Source of the DNA: Noviherbaspirillum malthae
GTDB lineage: Bacteria; Pseudomonadota; Gammaproteobacteria; Burkholderiales; Burkholderiaceae_D
NCBI RefSeq assembly: GCF_015352985.1
Contig: NZ_JACYXF010000018.1
Location: forward strand, 37,847-101,846
Direction of reading: 5' to 3'
Length of the DNA stretch: 64,000 bases
Of this stretch, positions 52,569 through 62,911 are shown one piece after another. A program made the position numbers and the translations under genes. The notes under the pieces were generated by a model. The model was not told the origin of the DNA. It worked only from the letters and a program-made list of their open reading frames with translations, and made no database searches. Each line of letters starts with the position of its first letter. Position 1 is the first letter of the stretch.

Positions 52569-53837
52569 TCAGAGAATCAGGATTGCCCTGAAATCATTGA
52601 CGTTGGTGCGCGTCGGGCCGGTGACGACCAGATCGCCGAGCGCATCGAAGAAGCCGTAGCCGTCGTTGTTGTCCAGCATGGCGCGCGCACGCTTGCCCAA
52701 CTGTTCTGCGCGCGAAACCGAATCGGGCTGATAGATGGCGCCGGCATTGTCTTCCGAGCCGTCGATGCCGTCGGTGTCGCAGGCGATCGCATGCACATCG
52801 GGCAAGCCGTTGAGCGCCGTGGCGAAGCTGAGCAGGAATTCCGCATTGCGCCCGCCCCTTCCCTTGCCGCGCACCGTCACCGTGGTTTCGCCGCCGGAAA
52901 TGATGACGCAAGGCTTCTGGAAAGGCTGGCCGCGCAGCGCCACCTGCCTTGCGAGTGCCGCATGCACCATGCCGACATCGCGCGCCTCGCCTTCCATTTC
53001 ATCCGACAGGATGCAAGGCGTAATGCCTGCGGCGCGCGCCACATCAGCGGCGGCTTCCAATGCCTGCTGCGCGGTGGCGATGACGTGATGGCTGTTGCGC
53101 GCGAAGCGCGGATCATCCGGCTTCGGCGTTTCGCCTGCACCCGACGTCAGCGTCTGCAGCATGTTGTCGGGAACTTCGATTCCATACTTGCGCAGGATGG
53201 CCAGCGCCTGTTCGCATGTCGTCGGGTCTGGCAGGGTCGGGCCGCTCGCGATCACGCCGGGATCGTCGCCCGGCACATCCGAAATCAGCAGCGTGACCAC
53301 GCGCGCCGGCGCGCAGGCCAGCGCCAGGCGCCCGCCCTTGATCGCGGAGAAGTGCTTGCGAACGCAGTTCATTTCGGAAATGTTGGCGCCGCTCTTGAGC
53401 AGCGCCTTGTTGACCGCCTGCTTCTGCTCCAGCGTAATGCCTTCGCCCGGCAGCGCCAGCAGGGCCGAGCCGCCGCCGGAGATCAGGCACAGCACCAGGT
53501 CGTTCTCGGTCAGTCCCTGCACCATTTCCATCATGCGCCCGGCGGCGCGGCGGCCGGCTTCATCCGGTACCGGATGCGCCGCTTCCACGACTTCAATCTT
53601 CCTGCAGTCGGCGCCGTGGCCATAGCGGGTGACGACCAGGCCGCCGATCTCGCCCTCCCAGTGATCCTCGACCGCCTTGGCCATCGCCGCCGCGCCCTTG
53701 CCCGCGCCTATTACCAGCGTCCTGCCGTTAGGCGAAGGCTTGGGCAAAAAGGCGGGCAGGCATTTGTCGGCACTGACGGCACCGACGGCGGCGGCATACA
53801 TGTCGAGCAGGAGTTGGCGGGGGTTGATGTCTGGCAT
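52569..53837 (-). CDS. ttuD: Glycerate 2-kinase (MOFRL family; older name TtuD hydroxypyruvate reductase)
   Basis: 422 residues. VVEAAHPVPDEAGRRAAGRM, LVLCLISGGGSALLALPGEG and the C-terminal MOFRL part with IISGGETTVTVRGKGRGGRN are diagnostic; CDTDGIDGSEDNAGA is also conserved. It phosphorylates D-glycerate at C2. It follows the tartronate-semialdehyde reductase gene by 48 bases, as expected for the glycerate pathway. Annotated as hydroxypyruvate reductase in older work on tartrate plasmids. Confidence 0.93.
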   Translation of the reverse strand: MPDINPRQLLLDMYAAAVGAVSADKCLPAFLPKPSPNGRTLVIGAGKGAAAMAKAVEDHWEGEIGGLVVTRYGHGADCRKIEVVEAAHPVPDEAGRRAAGRMMEMVQGLTENDLVLCLISGGGSALLALPGEGITLEQKQAVNKALLKSGANISEMNCVRKHFSAIKGGRLALACAPARVVTLLISDVPGDDPGVIASGPTLPDPTTCEQALAILRKYGIEVPDNMLQTLTSGAGETPKPDDPRFARNSHHVIATAQQALEAAADVARAAGITPCILSDEMEGEARDVGMVHAALARQVALRGQPFQKPCVIISGGETTVTVRGKGRGGRNAEFLLSFATALNGLPDVHAIACDTDGIDGSEDNAGAIYQPDSVSRAEQLGKRARAMLDNNDGYGFFDALGDLVVTGPTRTNVNDFRAILIL

Positions 53838-53885
53838 GGCGGCGGCTTTCAGGAAATGGAAAAGGCGATCCTTATTGTACGCAAA

Positions 53886-54773
53886 TCAGCCCTTGGCGAT
53901 TTCATGATTGGACATCAGCTCGATCGCGCGGCACAGCGCAGAATGGTCGAGACCGCTCATGCCGTTGGCGGCGCAGGCGTTCATCAGTTCCTGCGCGGCG
54001 GCGGTGTTGGGCAGCGACACGCCCAGCGCCTTGGCGCCCTGCAGCGCGAGGTTCAGGTCCTTCTGGTGCAGCTCGATGCGGAAGCCGGGGTTGAAGGTGC
54101 GCTTGACCATGCGCTCGCCGTGCACTTCGAGAATGCGCGAGGAAGCAAAGCCGCCCATCAGCGCCTGGCGCACGCGCGCCGGATCGGCGCCCGCCTTGGA
54201 AGCGAACAGCAGGGCCTCGGCCACCGCCTGGATATTGAGCGCGACGATGATCTGGTTGGCGACCTTGGTGGTCTGGCCGTCGCCATTGCCGCCGACGAGG
54301 GTGATGTTCTTGCCCATCAGTTCGAACAGCGGCTTGACGTCGTTGAATGCGCTTTCGGAGCCGCCAACCATGATGGTCAGCGACGCAGCCTTGGCGCCGA
54401 CCTCGCCGCCGGAAACCGGGGCATCGAGATATTCGCAGCCGAGCTCGTTGATGCGCCTGGCGAACTGCTTGGTGGCGATCGGCGAGATCGAGCTCATGTC
54501 GATCAGGATCTTGCCCTTTTCCAGCCCGCTGGCGACGCCGTTCTCGCCGAACAGCACCGCTTCCACGTGCGGCGTGTCCGGCACCATGACGATGATGACG
54601 TCGGCGCGCTTGGCAACTTCGGCGCCGGAGGTGCAGACGGTGGCGCCGCCTTCGATCAGCTGGTAGGGCGGGTTTTTCTGGTCATGCAGATAGAGCTTGT
54701 GCCCGCCTGCTTGCAGGTGGCCTGCCATGGGTGCGCCCATGATGCCGAGTCCGATGAAACCGATTTTTGCCAT
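53886..54773 (-). CDS. glxR: 2-hydroxy-3-oxopropionate (tartronate semialdehyde) reductase
   Basis: 295 residues from ATG at 54773. GFIGLGIMGAPMAGHL is the Rossmann nucleotide site; DAPVSGGEVGA is the substrate loop, and the catalytic Lys is in GNGDGQTTKVANQ of the beta-hydroxyacid dehydrogenase family. It reduces tartronate semialdehyde from Gcl to D-glycerate. The 186-base gap to hyi is filled by repeat copy D. Confidence 0.94.
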   Translation of the reverse strand: MAKIGFIGLGIMGAPMAGHLQAGGHKLYLHDQKNPPYQLIEGGATVCTSGAEVAKRADVIIVMVPDTPHVEAVLFGENGVASGLEKGKILIDMSSISPIATKQFARRINELGCEYLDAPVSGGEVGAKAASLTIMVGGSESAFNDVKPLFELMGKNITLVGGNGDGQTTKVANQIIVALNIQAVAEALLFASKAGADPARVRQALMGGFASSRILEVHGERMVKRTFNPGFRIELHQKDLNLALQGAKALGVSLPNTAAAQELMNACAANGMSGLDHSALCRAIELMSNHEIAKG

Positions 54774-54840
54774 GTTGTTCTCCGTTGAATTGTTTAGTTC
54801 TGGGGATGAGGTTTGTGGTGATGATCCGCAATCTGATCTA

Positions 54841-54955
54841 CTCCCCTCTCCCGCAAGCGGGAGAGGGGTTGGGGGTGAGGGCGCCCGCAATAACATCAGG
54901 AGGTCTTGCTACCCCCCTCATCCCCAACCCTTCTCCCGCCTGCGGGAGAAGGGAG
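54841..54955. repeat. Dispersed intergenic repeat, copy D (inside the glyoxylate operon)
   Basis: A large inverted repeat. Left hairpin CCCCTCTCCCGCAAGCGG with its partner and TTGGGGGTGAGGG; right half CCCTCATCCCCAACCC and hairpin TCTCCCGCCTGCGGGAGA. It lies between hyi and glxR, the only copy seen between genes that should be co-transcribed. Confidence 0.85.
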
Positions 54956-54959
54956 CAAG

Positions 54960-55739
54960 TCAAATTCCGTGGTCTTGACGCCAGCCCAGCCCCTCGACCG
55001 TCCCCGCCTTCGGCTTGTACTCGCAGCCGATCCAGCCGTCATACCCGATCTCTTCCAGCATCCCGAACAAATACCGGTAATTGATCTCCCCCGTCCCCGG
55101 CTCGAAGCGCCCGGGATTGTCCGCCAGCTGGATGTGGCGGATGATGTCGCGGTTGGCCCTGATGGTATTGGCGATCTCGCCTTCCATACGCTGCATGTGA
55201 TAGATGTCGTACTGCAGGTAGATGTTGCTCGACCCGGTATCGCGGATGAGGTCGATCGCCTGCCGGGTGCGCGTCAGAAAAAAGCCCGGAATGTCGAAGT
55301 CGTTGATCGGCTCGATCAGCAGGCTGATCCTGTGCTCCCTGAGCATGTCGGCCGCATACTTCAGATTCTCCACGACAGTCTCGCGCGCCTGTCCGTAGCT
55401 CACTCCCGGCGGCAGCTTGCCGACCAGGCAGTTGAGCTGCTTGGTGCCCAGCACCTTCGCATAGCGGATCGCCTCATCGACGCCTTCCCTGAACTCGCCG
55501 ATGCGGTCCGGATGGCAGGCGATGCCGCGCTCGCCCGCTTCCCAGTTGCCCGCCGGCAGATTGTGCAGCACCAGGTCGAGCTGATAGGCATTGAGCTTGT
55601 CCGCAATCTGGTCCGCATGGAAGGCATAGGGAAACAGGAATTCCACGCCGCGGAAGCCTGCGCGCGCCGCTGCTTCGAAACGCTCCATGAAGGGATGCTC
55701 GTTGAAGAGCATCGTCAGGTTCGCTGCCAACTTCGTCAT
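54960..55739 (-). CDS. hyi: Hydroxypyruvate isomerase
   Basis: 259 residues, a TIM barrel of the AP-endonuclease-2 type. It has GFRGVEFLFPYAFHAD, LIEPINDFDIPGFFLT (metal Glu), YDIYHMQRMEGE and GWIGCEYKPKAGTVEGLGW at the end, all Hyi hallmarks. It interconverts hydroxypyruvate and tartronate semialdehyde. It starts 12 bases after the gcl stop. Confidence 0.95.
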   Translation of the reverse strand: MTKLAANLTMLFNEHPFMERFEAAARAGFRGVEFLFPYAFHADQIADKLNAYQLDLVLHNLPAGNWEAGERGIACHPDRIGEFREGVDEAIRYAKVLGTKQLNCLVGKLPPGVSYGQARETVVENLKYAADMLREHRISLLIEPINDFDIPGFFLTRTRQAIDLIRDTGSSNIYLQYDIYHMQRMEGEIANTIRANRDIIRHIQLADNPGRFEPGTGEINYRYLFGMLEEIGYDGWIGCEYKPKAGTVEGLGWRQDHGI

Positions 55740-55751
55740 GTAGTCTCCTCC

Positions 55752-57527
<1,776 letters not shown>

Positions 57528-57620
57528 ACATCCTCCTGGACACAGTCAATGAGAGTCAAAATTCGATGGACTGAGTCTAAAGGCGAACATAAAGTTTGAT
57601 AAGGACACAATTAATCGCTG

Positions 57621-57645
57621 TATTCAATACTCTCGGTATGGAATA
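57621..57645. promoter_or_regulatory. Candidate LysR operator of the gcl operon
   Basis: Arms TATTCAATAC (57621-57630) and GTATGGAATA (57636-57645) pair with one mismatch around TCTCG. The site lies between gcl (start 57527) and the LysR gene (start 57723) and contains the ATAC-N5-GTAT core of the T-N11-A type. Confidence 0.6.
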
Positions 57646-57722
57646 ATGGCCGCGTTTGCAGGTTAAAGTCTTGCCTCATTTCCGCTGCCCGGCGGTCAAC
57701 CTCCTACAAATTCGTTTCCGCC

Positions 57723-58634
57723 ATGGACAAGTTCAAACAGATCGAGGCCTTCGTCGATGTCATCGAAAAGGGCAGCCTGGCCCGCGCCGCGCTGGAGCAG
57801 AACATCACGCCGGTGATGCTGGGCCGCCGCATCGATGCGCTGGAAAAACGCCTCGGCGTCAAGCTGATGCACCGCACGACACGGCACCTGACCCTGACCG
57901 AGGAAGGCACGGTCTTCCTCGACCATTGCCGCAAGCTGCTGGGCGACCTCGATCATGCGGAAAAGATCATCGCCGAAGGCCGGCACAAGGCAACCGGCCA
58001 CCTGGTGGTATCGGCGCCGGCCGCCTACGGCCGCAAGCATGTGGCACCGCATGCGCCGGCCTTCATCGCCGCCAATCCGGATGTGCAGATTTCCTTCAAC
58101 CTGACCGACCGCGTGGTCGACCTCGTGCGCGAGGGCTACGACCTGAGCATCCGCATCGGCGGCGCCATCGATCCGAATTTCGTGGCGGTCAAGCTGGCGA
58201 GCAACCGGCGGGTGGTCTGCGGCACGCCGGAATACTTCGAGCGCAACGGCATTCCCCGCACGCTGGAAGACCTGGAGCATCACAATTGCCTGGCGTTCAA
58301 CCTGCAGGGCGGGCAGCAGCGCGGCTGGTATTTCCAGCAGAACGGCAAGCCGGTCACGATCAAGGTCAACGGCAGCCTGGATTGCAATGACGGCGAGCTG
58401 CTGCACCGCTGGGCCTGCGAGAGCCTTGGATTGGCATGGCGTTCCACCTGGGAAATCCAGTCGGAGCTGGCATCCGGGGAACTGATCACCGTGCTCGACG
58501 AATACGCGCTCGACAATTACGACATCATGGCGGTCTACCCGCAGCAGCGGCATCTGCCGGCCAAGATTCGCTTCTTCATCGACATGCTCAAGTCGGTATA
58601 TGCGCAGCCCGGGTATTGGAGGCGTGCTGCCTGA
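57723..58634 (+). CDS. LysR-family regulator of the glyoxylate operon
   Basis: 303 residues. The start MDKFKQIEAFVDVIEKGSLA and MLGRRIDALEKRLGVKLMHR are the HTH of the CrgA/PtrR-like LysR branch; the effector domain contains LVREGYDLSIRIGG. It is divergent from gcl with a strong palindrome in the gap. Effector unknown; glyoxylate or allantoin-derived acids are plausible. Confidence 0.93.
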   Translation: MDKFKQIEAFVDVIEKGSLARAALEQNITPVMLGRRIDALEKRLGVKLMHRTTRHLTLTEEGTVFLDHCRKLLGDLDHAEKIIAEGRHKATGHLVVSAPAAYGRKHVAPHAPAFIAANPDVQISFNLTDRVVDLVREGYDLSIRIGGAIDPNFVAVKLASNRRVVCGTPEYFERNGIPRTLEDLEHHNCLAFNLQGGQQRGWYFQQNGKPVTIKVNGSLDCNDGELLHRWACESLGLAWRSTWEIQSELASGELITVLDEYALDNYDIMAVYPQQRHLPAKIRFFIDMLKSVYAQPGYWRRAA

Positions 58635-59041
58635 GATGCAGGCATCCCCTGGTGGGGTGAGCTGGAAATTTGTTGAAGGCAAATGTGGCGAAATCGAGTC
58701 GAGACAAGGAAACAAGCACGGCAAGGCCGAGGCCTTGCGCGCGTTGTTAACATCGTTGACGCCGTATCGGCACGATTCTCGTCCACTATTTGACCAACAA
58801 ATTCTTAACACGCACCACTAGAGGCGGTGGAAGCAGCATGCGGGGAAAGCGGACGAGGCGGAGACGCCTGACGTCTTCTTCCATTGAAAAGGCGCCGCAA
58901 CATGGTGCGGCGCCCGGTCACGGCAGAACGGGGAACGAAGCTCTTCCGGAGCCGCCAGTCCAGCCAAAGAATCGGTGTCCTAGTTTAGCCTGGTGAAGAA
59001 TCGGAACGTCCCATATGCGGACCCGTGGGTCCGGCGGCATA
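58635..59041. other. Gene-free stretch before the repeat-protein gene
   Basis: 407 bases between the LysR stop and the stop of the GRDP-like gene. It contains the minus-strand terminator at 58887-58914; no gene or RNA was recognised elsewhere in it. Confidence 0.55.
58887..58914 (-). terminator. Intrinsic terminator of the repeat-protein gene
   Basis: Perfect 9-bp stem GGCGCCGCA (58891-58899) / TGCGGCGCC (58906-58914); on the minus strand it is followed by TTTTC. It lies about 130 bases beyond the stop at 59042. Confidence 0.7.
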
Positions 59042-59920
59042 TCAGCGTTTGCCTGCGGCCTCGAGTGCCGGACGCCCCTTGCCCAGCACCTTGGCAAGAT
59101 ACGCCGGCGCAGCCGAGGGCTGGGCGACGGCGCAGTAAGTCTCCGTACCTGCTCCTGCCGGAGCGGCAGCGCGGGCGCAATAGGAAACTTCGGTGACTGC
59201 AGGTGCAGCGGGGGCCGCAACTCGGGCGCAGTAAGCCGCTTCCGGGCGGGCGACGCGTGCGCAGTAGGACGACTGCGGCGCTGCGACGCGTGCGCAGTAG
59301 GCGGCCTCGGGCAGCGCCGGTGCGGCCGGGTTGGCGACCCGTGCGCAATACGATGCGCCGGCGGCTGGTGCTGCCACGCGGGCGCAGTAGGCAGCATCGC
59401 CTTCCAAGGCGACTTCCGCTCCGGCTGCATACTGAACTGCGCGTGCGCAGTAGGCGCTTGCCGGCTCGGCAACGCGGGCGCAATAGCCGGCTTCTCCGGC
59501 ATGCGCGGATTGCGAGGCGCCGAATTCCTGCTGGTAAAGGCTGCGTGTCTTGGCGGCGGCTTCAGCCAGGTTGGCGGCATCCTCGTCGCCGCGCATGCCG
59601 AAATACGGGAAATGATGCAGGAAATAGCCGAAAATCTGCTGGCAGTCTTCCGCATATTTCATGGTGTCCAAGATATGGCCGTGCCAGAACTTGTCGACAT
59701 TGGTATCCGGGGTAATGGCTTCCTCGGGATACTTGGCCACCAGGGCAAGAAAGCGGCGATATTCGATTTCATGCCGGTCGGCTTCCTCGCGCGTCCAGCC
59801 GTGTCCTTCCTTGGCATCCATCAGTTTAAATTTGATCGGATCGAGATCCAGGGCGTACACCGCCTCGATCATTTGCGCCGCAGTCTTGTCTTGGCCGTTA
59901 TTGGACGTCTGCTGGTTCAT
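59042..59920 (-). CDS. GRDP-like domain protein with nine Tyr-Cys-Ala C-terminal repeats
   Basis: 292 residues from ATG at 59920 (GGAGG seven bases ahead). Residues 1-135 match the bacterial glycine-rich-domain-protein-like (GRDP-like) family: DKFWHGHILDTMKYAEDCQQ and FGYFLHHFPYFGMRGDED. From residue 146 the chain changes to nine YCA units, mostly (A/S)YCARVAxP, with Tyr at 146, 157, 178, 191, 208, 219, 230, 247 and 262, spaced 11-21 residues by Ala/Pro/Glu linkers. It ends with a basic tail AGKR. There is no signal peptide. A conserved front domain plus a repetitive Cys tail could be a modified peptide precursor, a metal-binding tail or a structural protein; none is shown. Divergent from a CHASE-domain kinase. 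The family of the front domain is fairly sure, the function is not known. Confidence 0.8.
   Translation of the reverse strand: MNQQTSNNGQDKTAAQMIEAVYALDLDPIKFKLMDAKEGHGWTREEADRHEIEYRRFLALVAKYPEEAITPDTNVDKFWHGHILDTMKYAEDCQQIFGYFLHHFPYFGMRGDEDAANLAEAAAKTRSLYQQEFGASQSAHAGEAGYCARVAEPASAYCARAVQYAAGAEVALEGDAAYCARVAAPAAGASYCARVANPAAPALPEAAYCARVAAPQSSYCARVARPEAAYCARVAAPAAPAVTEVSYCARAAAPAGAGTETYCAVAQPSAAPAYLAKVLGKGRPALEAAGKR
59129..59485 (-). repeat. Coding tandem repeat, nine YCA(R) units
   Basis: Within the GRDP-like gene the plus strand shows the recurring word GCGCAGTAGG or close variants at each unit. Codon choice is similar from unit to unit, pointing to recent duplication and possible copy-number change, while linker lengths differ. 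Confidence 0.75.
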
Positions 59921-60363
59921 TTTCCTGCCTCCCATGGAATCCATACCAGTCCCGCGCCAGCCTGTGCCGGGCATGCGACGGGTACGAGAAGATTGATCGG
60001 AACATCTCGTTCTCACAATGCCACTGTTAAATCTTTGATAACGAAGCAATTGCAGCGAGGAAAATATATCATTGCAATCCGACAGGAAACGGGCATGGGA
60101 ATTGACGTAACTCAAGCTTGCCTCGCGCCATGTTTCTCGAAAACAATATATCTTTGAGGACGCGACACAGGCAAAAAACAGCATGTCCTCACTTCGTTTC
60201 GGAGTGGCTCGCGAGTGCATGCCGGCAGGAATGTCCGTACACTGCGAAGCTGGCTGCTTGCCGGAACGGAAAGCACAGGACCGTCGGCGGAGTCCGCACC
60301 GTCGGCGGCACAAACCAGCAGCCGCGTTGCGGATGCATCAGGACGGGCAGAAGTATCAAGCAG
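59921..60363. other. Divergent promoter region, repeat protein / CHASE kinase
   Basis: 443 bases without a credible gene. A+T-rich parts near 60025-60080 could hold promoters for both directions. A short direct repeat ACCGTCGGCGG occurs twice near 60281-60310. The kinase frame stays open to the left, but without a ribosome binding site. Confidence 0.45.
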
Positions 60364-62571
60364 ATGAACGATTTATTTTTGGGCAAGATGCGCATTTCAC
60401 GCCGGTTTCTGATTTCCCTGCTGACTTCCCCGGCCTGGTGGCTTGGCGTCACGGGCTCCCTGCTCCTCCACATCCTGGTTACTCAGGTGGTCGAAGACAA
60501 GGCGAAGTCGCAGTTCGAGTACTTCGCCGAAAATGCCCAGCTCGCGATACAGAACCGCGTGCGCTCCTATATCGATGTATTGCGCGGCACAGCCGCTCTC
60601 TTCTACACCGCCGATAACATCAGCCGGGACCAGTTCCGAGCCTATATCAGGGAACTCAAGCTCGAATCGAGCTTCCCCGGCATTACCAACCTCAATTTCG
60701 CGCGTCACTTCCCGCACGCCGAAAAGGCAGCTTTCGAGGCGTCGGTCAGGCGCGACGACAGCGTCACCCCCGGCGGCTATCCCAATTTCGCCGTCATTCC
60801 GGCGGGCGAACGCAAGGATTACAACGTGCTGACCTACATCGAGCCGATGGAGAGCAACATGGTGTCCTTCGGCGTCGACATGGCCGCCAACGCCGCGGCG
60901 GCAAATGCGCTGGCGGCCTCGCGCGATACCGGCCAGCTGGTTTCCTCCGGCAGGCTGATCCGCATATCCGGCCCCCACAGCCACGTCGGGCTCGCCATGC
61001 GCATGCCGGTCTATAGGCGCGGCATGCCGATCAAGACGGTGGAACAGCGCCGGGCGGCGTATTACGGCTCGGTGGGCGCCGGCTTCGATGTCAACAAGCT
61101 GATGCTCGGCGCCATCGACGCGAACATGCTCGATACCATGCGCATCCGGCTCTACGACACCGGTGCGACAGATGAGCCGTCCCAGGCCGCCTCGGCTGCC
61201 GCCAGTCAGCATCTGATCTTCGACAGCGCCGAGAACCGGCCGGCCGAGCGGCCCGCGGCGGGCGACCTGTTCATCAAGCGGATTTCGATGACCGTGGGCC
61301 CGCGCGTCTGGGAAGCGGAAATCACGGCGCCGCGCTCGCGCATGCTGAACGGCTTCGATGTTTCGCTGGCCTGGATCGTACTGGTCGGCGGCCTGCTGGC
61401 TTCGACGCTGCTGTTTTCCATCTATTACTCGATGATGACGGCGCGCCGCCGCGCGGTCGAACTGGCACGCGAAATGACCAAGGATCTGCGTACCAGCGAA
61501 GCCAGCCTTGCGGAAGCGCAGCAGATGGCAAGCCTGGGCAGCTGGACGCTCGACCCGGACAGCGGCCGGATGGGCTGGTCGGCCGAAACCTACCGCATCT
61601 TCGGCATGAATCTTTTCAATGACGGCCCGCAGTTCGACGACTTCCTGCGGCGCATCCATGCCGACGACAGGGAACGCGTCAGGCAAGGCATCGCGCACGC
61701 CATCGACGAAGGCACGGAATTCAATTGCGAACACAGGATCACGCGGCTCGACGGCGCCGTGCGCTGGGTGCACAGCATTGCCCGTTTCGGCAGGGATGAC
61801 CGGCAGGCCCTGCTGTGCGGCACGATCATGGACATCACCGACCGCAAGCATACGGTGGAAGCGCTCAAGCGCTCGCAGGAACTGCTGCGCGACCTGACCG
61901 CGCACCAGGACCGCGTGAAGGAAGAGGAGCGCAAGCGCATTGCGCGCGAGATCCACGACGAACTCGGGCAAACCCTGCTGGCGCTGCGAATCGATGTGTC
62001 GATGCTGGACGCCCGCACAGGCGCATCGCATCCCAAGCTGAATGAAAAGGTGCGCAGCGCGCTCAACCATATCGACGCCACCGTCAAGACCGTGCGCACC
62101 ATCATCAACAACCTGCGCCCGGCCGTGCTCGATCTCGGCCTAGTTGCGGCAATCGAATGGCAGGTTGCGGAATTCCGCCGCCGCAGCGGCATCACCTGCG
62201 AATTGCTGATGGATGAAAAGGAACTTGCGATCGACGACGCGCGCGCCACTTCCCTGTTCCGCATCCTGCAGGAATCGCTCACCAACGTCATACGCCATGC
62301 CAACGCAAGCCACGTCATCATTGAACTGCGCCAGGACAAGACCCGGCTGGTCATGAGAATTACCGATGACGGCATCGGCATCGCGCCCGAACGCCGCAAG
62401 TCCGGGACTTCCTTCGGCCTGGTCGGCGTGGAAGAGCGCATTCATGCGCTCAACGGCGAATTCCGCATTACCAGCGCAACCGGCGAAGGCACGACGCTGA
62501 CGGTATATATTCCCCTTGATCCTTCGGGGGAGCAGGATTTGCCGATCAACCTGATCGACAGTACGCAGTGA
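60364..62571 (+). CDS. CHASE-PAS histidine kinase of the NarL type (HisKA_3)
   Basis: 735 residues from ATG 60364 (ribosome site weak; ATG 60388 is an alternative). A transmembrane helix near 25-45, a periplasmic CHASE domain (about 65-290; LRGTAALFYTADNISRDQFR, then GITNLNFARHF), a second helix near 337-358, a PAS domain (about 385-500; ASLGSWTLDPDSGRMGWS) and HisKA_3 with phospho-His in RKRIAREIHDELGQTL. The HATPase part has ESLTNVIRHANAS and FGLVGVEERI. CHASE domains sense small extracellular ligands. No LuxR-type response regulator is adjacent within the window, so its partner is unknown. Confidence 0.9.
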   Translation: MNDLFLGKMRISRRFLISLLTSPAWWLGVTGSLLLHILVTQVVEDKAKSQFEYFAENAQLAIQNRVRSYIDVLRGTAALFYTADNISRDQFRAYIRELKLESSFPGITNLNFARHFPHAEKAAFEASVRRDDSVTPGGYPNFAVIPAGERKDYNVLTYIEPMESNMVSFGVDMAANAAAANALAASRDTGQLVSSGRLIRISGPHSHVGLAMRMPVYRRGMPIKTVEQRRAAYYGSVGAGFDVNKLMLGAIDANMLDTMRIRLYDTGATDEPSQAASAAASQHLIFDSAENRPAERPAAGDLFIKRISMTVGPRVWEAEITAPRSRMLNGFDVSLAWIVLVGGLLASTLLFSIYYSMMTARRRAVELAREMTKDLRTSEASLAEAQQMASLGSWTLDPDSGRMGWSAETYRIFGMNLFNDGPQFDDFLRRIHADDRERVRQGIAHAIDEGTEFNCEHRITRLDGAVRWVHSIARFGRDDRQALLCGTIMDITDRKHTVEALKRSQELLRDLTAHQDRVKEEERKRIAREIHDELGQTLLALRIDVSMLDARTGASHPKLNEKVRSALNHIDATVKTVRTIINNLRPAVLDLGLVAAIEWQVAEFRRRSGITCELLMDEKELAIDDARATSLFRILQESLTNVIRHANASHVIIELRQDKTRLVMRITDDGIGIAPERRKSGTSFGLVGVEERIHALNGEFRITSATGEGTTLTVYIPLDPSGEQDLPINLIDSTQ

Positions 62572-62572
62572 T

Positions 62573-62911
62573 CTATTCTTCCCGCAACAAGCCGATGCGG
62601 CTTCTTGCTTCGAATTCCGGCGCCGGCAGGCCGAAAAGGAAATCACTGAGCAGATGACGAAGCGCCGCGTCCATGAACCCGGCGTCTAGGCCGGCCAATC
62701 GGCAGACCATCCAGTCTTCACCGGTTTCGATGGCCTCGCTTCTGCTTTGATCGATCAGCCACTGATCGTAAGCGATCGTGGTAGCGCGGTCTTGCGGAAT
62801 GATCCAGGGCGGCTGCGGAATGAGGCGTCCGCTTGCGGTAATTACGTTTCCGTCGATTGGCCTGCGTACCAGGTTTGTTGCTGTGTCACTCAAGTTAATC
62901 ATTGAATACAT
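62573..62911 (-). CDS. Hypothetical protein
   Basis: 112 residues from ATG at 62911 (or 62902). Codon use is normal for the region and the composition is soluble (TNLVRRPIDGNVITASGRLI, DWMVCRLAGLDAGFMDAALR). I do not recognise the family. It is convergent with the CHASE kinase, one base between the stops. It may be real, but its length and isolation leave doubt. Confidence 0.45.
   Translation of the reverse strand: MYSMINLSDTATNLVRRPIDGNVITASGRLIPQPPWIIPQDRATTIAYDQWLIDQSRSEAIETGEDWMVCRLAGLDAGFMDAALRHLLSDFLFGLPAPEFEARSRIGLLREE

Noticed and set aside
59129..59485. CRISPR array
   Set aside because: The regularly recurring word is coding, the units are short (about 30-60 bases) with uneven spacing, and no cas genes are present.
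59129..59485. Similarity of YCAR repeats to antibody variable-region ends
   Set aside because: A four-residue coincidence; the surrounding sequence has no immunoglobulin fold pattern.
59015..60157. Plus-strand Gly/Arg/Cys-rich frame opposite the YCA-repeat gene
   Set aside because: It mirrors the repeats and looks like a repetitive protein, but the minus-strand frame has the conserved GRDP-like domain, a good ribosome site and a terminator.
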